64,000 nt of DNA from assembly GCF_023715465.1 (NCBI RefSeq), contig NZ_JAMBOE010000001.1, positions 372,001 through 436,000 of the forward strand. The letters are read 5' to 3'. The DNA is from Paenibacillus macerans. Lineage in GTDB: Bacteria; Bacillota; Bacilli; Paenibacillales; Paenibacillaceae. Positions 60,619 through 64,000 of this stretch are shown here, in pieces; position 1 is the first letter of the stretch, and each line of letters opens with the position of its first letter. The position numbers and the translations under genes are program-made. Below the pieces are notes generated by a model. It was not told where the DNA came from. It saw only the letters and a program-made list of their open reading frames with translations, and searched no databases.

Positions 60619-60805
60619 GCTAACGGACTGAGACGCTCTTATTTACGCTAAAAACAGGAGTTTTATTTTCTAACGGACCGCAAAGACTTTATTGGCCCAA
60701 AAATGACTACAAACCGGCAGTTTCAGGTAAAATAGCGGCTCTGGTGTCCGTTAACTTCCGAAATCTCCCGATTTTTCCGGAATAGCGGCTTTACAGTCCG
60801 TTAGA
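60619..60805. repeat. Four-unit intergenic repeat array C
   Basis: Two direct units, TAACGGACTGAGACGCTCTT.. (60620-60643) and TAACGGACCGCAAAGACTTT.. (60670-60695), are followed by two inverted units, AAATAGCGGC..TGTCCGTTA (60729-60754) and GAATAGCGGC..AGTCCGTTA (60779-60804). Spacing is 50, 60 and 51 bp, matching array B base for base in register. The spacers also resemble those of array B (for example TTGGC followed by an A run before the third unit). It lies upstream of the lipoprotein gene at 60921. Confidence 0.8.
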
Positions 60806-60920
60806 AATTGAAGTGTGTCTCCTGCTTTATCCATCGATGGGTTAAGCGCATTTTTTTGGTTGAGCCCTTATTTCACTGCTTATGACAAACCACATTTGGG
60901 AAAAGGGGTAGTAACAGAAG

Positions 60921-61487
60921 ATGAAACCATGGAAAAAAAGTTTAGCCGTAATGATGACATCAATCCTCATGCTTTCCGCATTAGCGGCCTGCGGCGGGGG
61001 AAAAGGCGATAGCAGCGAGCCTGCCAACACCGCTCCCGCAAACACTTCCGTCAAGGAGACCTCCGGAAATACTGCAGAAAAAGCGGAAGAGCAAGAAGAC
61101 GAAAGCCAAGGCAAGGATTTGCTGGATTCCAAAGGTTTGGAAGGCATGGATGCCAGTGATTGGGAAAAAGTACATCTATCGCACAAAGATTTCAAGACAT
61201 TTCTCGATGAACTCGCTAAACCCACAGAAGACGGAGAAGAGACACCTTTTAAAAGCGTAACGATGGTTGATGATCAAACCATTGAATTTGTTCTCGACCC
61301 GGCCGAATCCGGCGGAGAACTGGGAGTAGGAATTATGACTGCCTTGTTTGATCCTATTATCCGTCAAATGTACGAACACTCCGATTACTATAAAAACGAT
61401 AAACAACCGCTCATCCGTTTTCTCGATACGGACGGAAATGTTCTTAGTGAAAATAGCGAACCGCTGCAAACCGGACAAGCGGAATAA
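60921..61487 (+). CDS. Putative lipoprotein, unknown function
   Basis: The 188-residue protein has a lipoprotein signal peptide (KPWKKSLAVMMTSILMLSALAACGG; lipobox LAAC, cysteine near residue 24), a low-complexity Glu/Ser/Thr linker (residues 27-65) and a C-terminal folded part (DASDWEKVHLSHKDFKTFLDELAK; VTMVDDQTIEFVLDPAE). No family is recognised. It is a single gene preceded by array C and followed by a hairpin terminator. AAAAGGGG precedes the ATG. Confidence 0.78.
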   Translation: MKPWKKSLAVMMTSILMLSALAACGGGKGDSSEPANTAPANTSVKETSGNTAEKAEEQEDESQGKDLLDSKGLEGMDASDWEKVHLSHKDFKTFLDELAKPTEDGEETPFKSVTMVDDQTIEFVLDPAESGGELGVGIMTALFDPIIRQMYEHSDYYKNDKQPLIRFLDTDGNVLSENSEPLQTGQAE

Positions 61488-61492
61488 TGATC

Positions 61493-61524
61493 AGCTGTCG
61501 AGCTCTCTCGACAGTTCTTCTTTT
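61493..61524 (+). terminator. Terminator after the lipoprotein gene
   Basis: AGCTGTCGAG and CTCGACAGTT form a stem around CTCT, followed by CTTCTTTTTCC. Confidence 0.8.
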
Positions 61525-61611
61525 TCCACTCTAAGGTGACCCCCGTGCAGGAGTATACGAAAAAACGCCCCGTCCGCTTTTGTAGCGAAAGAAGCGTTTT
61601 AAACCCGGTTG

Positions 61612-62199
61612 TTATCTTTTGGAACGTCGGATGCCTTTCCAGGAAATCAAAGCAAGCAGCATGCCCGCCATCGAAAGCAGCATCCAGTATTGCGGATAGG
61701 CCGGTCCCATTTGAACGGCAAACGGCTCAACGATCCCGGGAGAAATGCTCGGCAGAGCGAATGACAATTTCTCGGATGTCTCTGCATCGGCAACAGCTGT
61801 CGGAAGGATACCGGTCACCGGTTCCGAAGCCTCGCGCTGGGCGGAGTGATCCACAAGCAGAAAAATAAAGCTGCACAGGAACACTAACAAAAAGCTGGCG
61901 GCCCAACCGATAATACGCCGACGGAAGCCTCGGGTCACGCCGGCCTTGACATCCGGGGCCAGCCACGGCGATTCCGCATAGATACGGTCCATGACATTGC
62001 GGTTCACGGCCTCAGCCTGCTCCTCGGTCACTTCTATGGGTATGTATTGCAGCATGTCCATGCTTTCCTGCCAGCACCGGTATTCAGCATTGCAAGACTC
62101 GCAGCCCAAAAGATGCCACTCCAGCTCTTTGCGCTGGGGATGTTGTTCGGGCAGGTCTTGCATCAAACCGAACAGTTCTTGGGCCTCTCTACAATTCAT
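61612..62199 (-). CDS. Zinc-finger anti-sigma factor
   Basis: The 195-residue membrane protein has an N-terminal zf-HC2 domain (LEWHLLGCESCNAEY; the H-x-x-x-C-x-x-C pattern at about residues 29-36), a membrane helix near 100-117 (IIGWAASFLLVFLCSFIFLLV), an external stretch, and a second helix (YWMLLSMAGMLLALI near 172). It is a ZAS-type anti-sigma that holds its ECF partner at the membrane. Its ATG overlaps the sigma gene's stop as ATGA (62196-62199). It is the second gene of the pair. Confidence 0.9.
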   Translation of the reverse strand: MNCREAQELFGLMQDLPEQHPQRKELEWHLLGCESCNAEYRCWQESMDMLQYIPIEVTEEQAEAVNRNVMDRIYAESPWLAPDVKAGVTRGFRRRIIGWAASFLLVFLCSFIFLLVDHSAQREASEPVTGILPTAVADAETSEKLSFALPSISPGIVEPFAVQMGPAYPQYWMLLSMAGMLLALISWKGIRRSKR

Positions 62200-62789
62200 C
62201 TGCTTTTCATCCCTTCGTAATGCTCGTAGACCGGTTCGTAAAAGTAGGGTTCAAGCTGGCTTTTTACGCTGCTTCTGGCGCGGAACAAAAGCGATTTTAC
62301 GGCGCTGACGCTCTGTCCCAAAATACTGGCGATCTCCTGGTAGTCCAATTGATCGTATTCGCGCAATATCAAAGCAGACCTTTGTTTCTCCGGTAATTTG
62401 TTGATCGCTTCGCGCACCATGCCAACCTTCTCGCTGCGCAGAACGGCTTGTTCCGGGACGACCTCGGTCGGGGCCACAGGAACATACCCGCTTTCTTCGA
62501 GCGGGACATTTCCGCTGCGCTGCTTGCGCAGCTCGCTGAGCACCGTATTCCGGGCAATCGTGTAAAGCCAGGTAGAGAAAGACGCGTCCACCTCCCGGAA
62601 GGAATGCAAGCTGCGAAATGCTTTGTAGAACGTCTCCGAGCATAAATCTTCGGCAAGCTGCTCCAATTGAGCGCTTTTCAACATGTGATAAACGAAGGCC
62701 AGTATCTTTCGCTGATACCTTCGCATCAGCTCCGAATACAGTTCCGTGTTGCCTTCCTTAATCTCACGTATCATCTGGGAATCGGTCAT
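62196..62789 (-). CDS. ECF-family RNA polymerase sigma factor
   Basis: The 197-residue protein has sigma region 2 (LMRRYQRKILAFVYHMLKSAQLEQLAEDLCSETFYKAFRSL; SFSTWLYTIARNTVLSELRKQ) and region 4 (LPEKQRSALILREYDQLDYQEIASILGQSVSAVKSLLFRARSS), a SigW-like group 4 factor for envelope stress. The ATG at 62789 has GAGGAGG 12 bases upstream, rather long, but no better start exists; the frame extends to 62939 without support. It is coupled to its anti-sigma. A candidate self-promoter (GCAAC, 15 bp, CGGTA) lies near 62853-62877. Confidence 0.9.
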   Translation of the reverse strand: MTDSQMIREIKEGNTELYSELMRRYQRKILAFVYHMLKSAQLEQLAEDLCSETFYKAFRSLHSFREVDASFSTWLYTIARNTVLSELRKQRSGNVPLEESGYVPVAPTEVVPEQAVLRSEKVGMVREAINKLPEKQRSALILREYDQLDYQEIASILGQSVSAVKSLLFRARSSVKSQLEPYFYEPVYEHYEGMKSR

Positions 62790-62852
62790 TTCGGGGCGAA
62801 ACCTCCTCGCAGTTCCAAATGCTTCTTCCCGTTCGATTCTTCCATTAATTAT

Positions 62853-62877
62853 TACCGAACAGGAGCAAAAAAGTTGC
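62853..62877 (-). promoter_or_regulatory. Candidate ECF-type promoter upstream of the sigma gene
   Basis: On the minus strand, GCAAC (62877-62873) followed by a T-rich stretch and CGGTA (62857-62853) resembles ECF promoters (GCAAC-type -35, CG-containing -10), suggesting autoregulation. The 15-bp spacer is short for the class. Confidence 0.35.
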
Positions 62878-63007
62878 GGTCGTTTATGTAAACTTCTATC
62901 CGAAATCATTTGCGCGATATACGCTATAGCCAAAATCAAATCATATTATACCACAGAAACCGGGATTAAAAAAATAAACCGATGGTCATTTGTTGAAAAA
63001 TATTAAA

Positions 63008-63030
63008 GGCTGTCCGTGTTATGGACAGCC
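63008..63030 (-). terminator. Terminator after thiE
   Basis: GGCTGTCC and GGACAGCC form a perfect 8-bp stem around GTGTTAT; on the minus strand the hairpin is followed by TTTAATATTTTT. Confidence 0.75.
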
Positions 63031-63051
63031 CTGCTTTGCTTTTTGGTCAGT

Positions 63052-63717
63052 TCATCCGCGCCCGAAAGCCACCGCTGCGTGAAGCTCCTCCACCGCTTTG
63101 CGGACATCGGCGGCCTGTGTAACTGCGGATATGACCGCGATTCCGTCCGCCCCGGCGCGGATCACTTCGCCCGCTCTTGCGGCCGTAATCCCGCCGATTG
63201 CGACGAGCGGCTCTCTGATTCCGCATTCGCGCAGCCGCCGGATGAAGCTGGGGCCCTGCGGCTCGCGGGCATCGGCCTTGGATGCGGTCGGATAGACCGG
63301 CCCGATCCCGAGGTAGTCCCCGCCGCTGTATATGGCCAGTTGGGCTTCTTCCACGGTATGCGCGGATACGCCCAGAATCCGGCCCTCGACCCGCTCGCGG
63401 ACCTGGCTTGCCGATTCGTCCTCCTGGCCGACATGGATTCCGTCCGCATCGATCGCCAAGGCAAGTTCAACATCGTCGTTGACGATAAAAGGAACGCCCG
63501 CCCGCCGGCAAACGGCCTGCAGCTTTTCGGCGAGCCTCAGCTTTGGCTCCCCGGTCAGCGCGCCGGGCCCCTTTTCCCGGAATTGAATCATCGTTGCGCC
63601 TCCGGCCAGCGCCTCCTCGGCCACCTGCAGCGGTTCCTGCCGGCAGTCTACGCTGCCGATCACCAGATACAGTCCGAGAAATTTGCGCATAGCCGCAGCG
63701 GAAATACGCTCGCTCAT
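63052..63717 (-). CDS. thiE: Thiamine-phosphate synthase
   Basis: ThiE couples the thiazole phosphate with HMP diphosphate to give thiamine phosphate. The 221-residue TIM-barrel protein shows GATMIQFREKGPG near residue 38, PFIVNDDVELALAIDADGIHVGQED near 75, ILGVSAHTVEEA near 112, YLGIGPVYPTASK near 130 and AIGGITA near 172. The ATG at 63717 overlaps the thiD stop (ATGA), so the two are coupled. The frame extending to 63756 lies inside thiD and is not used. Confidence 0.95.
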   Translation of the reverse strand: MSERISAAAMRKFLGLYLVIGSVDCRQEPLQVAEEALAGGATMIQFREKGPGALTGEPKLRLAEKLQAVCRRAGVPFIVNDDVELALAIDADGIHVGQEDESASQVRERVEGRILGVSAHTVEEAQLAIYSGGDYLGIGPVYPTASKADAREPQGPSFIRRLRECGIREPLVAIGGITAARAGEVIRAGADGIAVISAVTQAADVRKAVEELHAAVAFGRG

Positions 63718-64000
63718 GGCCGCGCCCCCTGTACCTTCCTGCGCCGGTACGCCCAATGATTCGTTGGGCCGTGTCCCAGCCCCAGGGCAAGCTCGTCCTC
63801 AATCGCCGCCTGAATAAATGCCCGCGCGGTAGATATCGCTTCCGCAGCCGCCGCTCCCTTCGCCAGCTCCGCCGCGATCGCCGCAGAGAAGGTGCAGCCC
63901 GTACCGTGCGTATGCCGCGTCATGATCCGCTGCCCGCTAAACTCGGTAAAACCGTTGCCGTCATACAGCAGGTCGACGATCCGCTCGCCGCTGCCGCTCT
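63714..64000 (-). CDS. thiD: Hydroxymethylpyrimidine/phosphomethylpyrimidine kinase, C-terminal part
   Basis: The open frame runs off the window edge, and about 95 C-terminal residues are visible. They contain SGQRIMTRHTHGTGCTFSAAIAAELAKG, the anion-hole GTGC region of PfkB-type ThiD kinases, followed by AISTARAFIQAAIE and a basic tail. ThiD phosphorylates HMP twice for thiamine synthesis. It overlaps thiE by 4 bp, forming a thiD-thiE pair; any TPP riboswitch would lie outside the window. Confidence 0.92.
   Translation of the reverse strand, partial: SGSGERIVDLLYDGNGFTEFSGQRIMTRHTHGTGCTFSAAIAAELAKGAAAAEAISTARAFIQAAIEDELALGLGHGPTNHWAYRRRKVQGARP

Overview
The window looks like chromosome of a Paenibacillus-type, endospore-forming Bacillota bacterium of fairly high GC. 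The main reason is gene order. From about 28.5 to 59.6 kb, almost everything lies on the minus strand in the order known from Bacillus subtilis: ypiF, qcrABC, ypjA, ypjB, ypjC, ypjD, dapB, mgsA, bshB1, bshA, cca, birA, panBCD, dinG, ypmB/tseB, asnS, dnaD. Bacillithiol genes, a YpjB sporulation protein, a split glycine decarboxylase, a tandem glycine riboswitch, a T-box in front of proBA and strong AGGAGG ribosome sites agree. No rRNA, tRNA or CRISPR array was seen.

Layout. 0-6 kb: the 3' part of an aminotransferase gene, then a T-box leader and proB-proA-proC-mtnB. 6-11 kb: the glycine cleavage system (gcvH divergent; gcvT-gcvPA-gcvPB behind a tandem glycine riboswitch). 11-12.5 kb: an AT-rich foreign-looking island with a possible group II intron remnant, a frameshifted secreted-protein gene and a DUF3139-type protein. 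12.6-18.8 kb: a minus-strand cell-envelope cluster that joins a BceRSAB-type peptide-antibiotic detoxification module to a DedA protein and to UppP/BacA. 18.9-21 kb: an ECF sigma factor, a putative anti-sigma factor and a repeated-module membrane protein. 21.3-25.6 kb: a secreted L-asparaginase and a Fur-box-preceded siderophore uptake operon. 26.1-28.6 kb: an accessory region with an IS1595-type transposase homologue whose promoter carries two LexA-like boxes, bounded by inverted repeats of about 50 bp. 28.6-60.3 kb: the conserved housekeeping block described above, with FtsH-like, hbd/ackA, rex and mtaD additions. 60.3-64 kb: a lipoprotein, a second ECF sigma/anti-sigma pair, and thiE with the end of thiD.

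Two features stand out. First, five intergenic regions (about 1.03, 1.73, 26.3, 36.8 and 60.6 kb) each carry a four-unit repeat array of about 185-205 bp. Units of about 25 bp are placed in a fixed register (about 50 bp, then 60-72 bp, then about 50 bp), and in the clearest copies the order is two direct units followed by two inverted ones. I know of no described family with this architecture. Second, the IS1595-like protein appears to have lost its catalytic residues, yet it keeps an intact sigma-A-type promoter overlapped and followed by LexA-like operators, which suggests SOS control of a domesticated or decaying transposase. Adjacent genes also suggest a full undecaprenyl-phosphate protection and recycling unit (BceRSAB + DedA + UppP).
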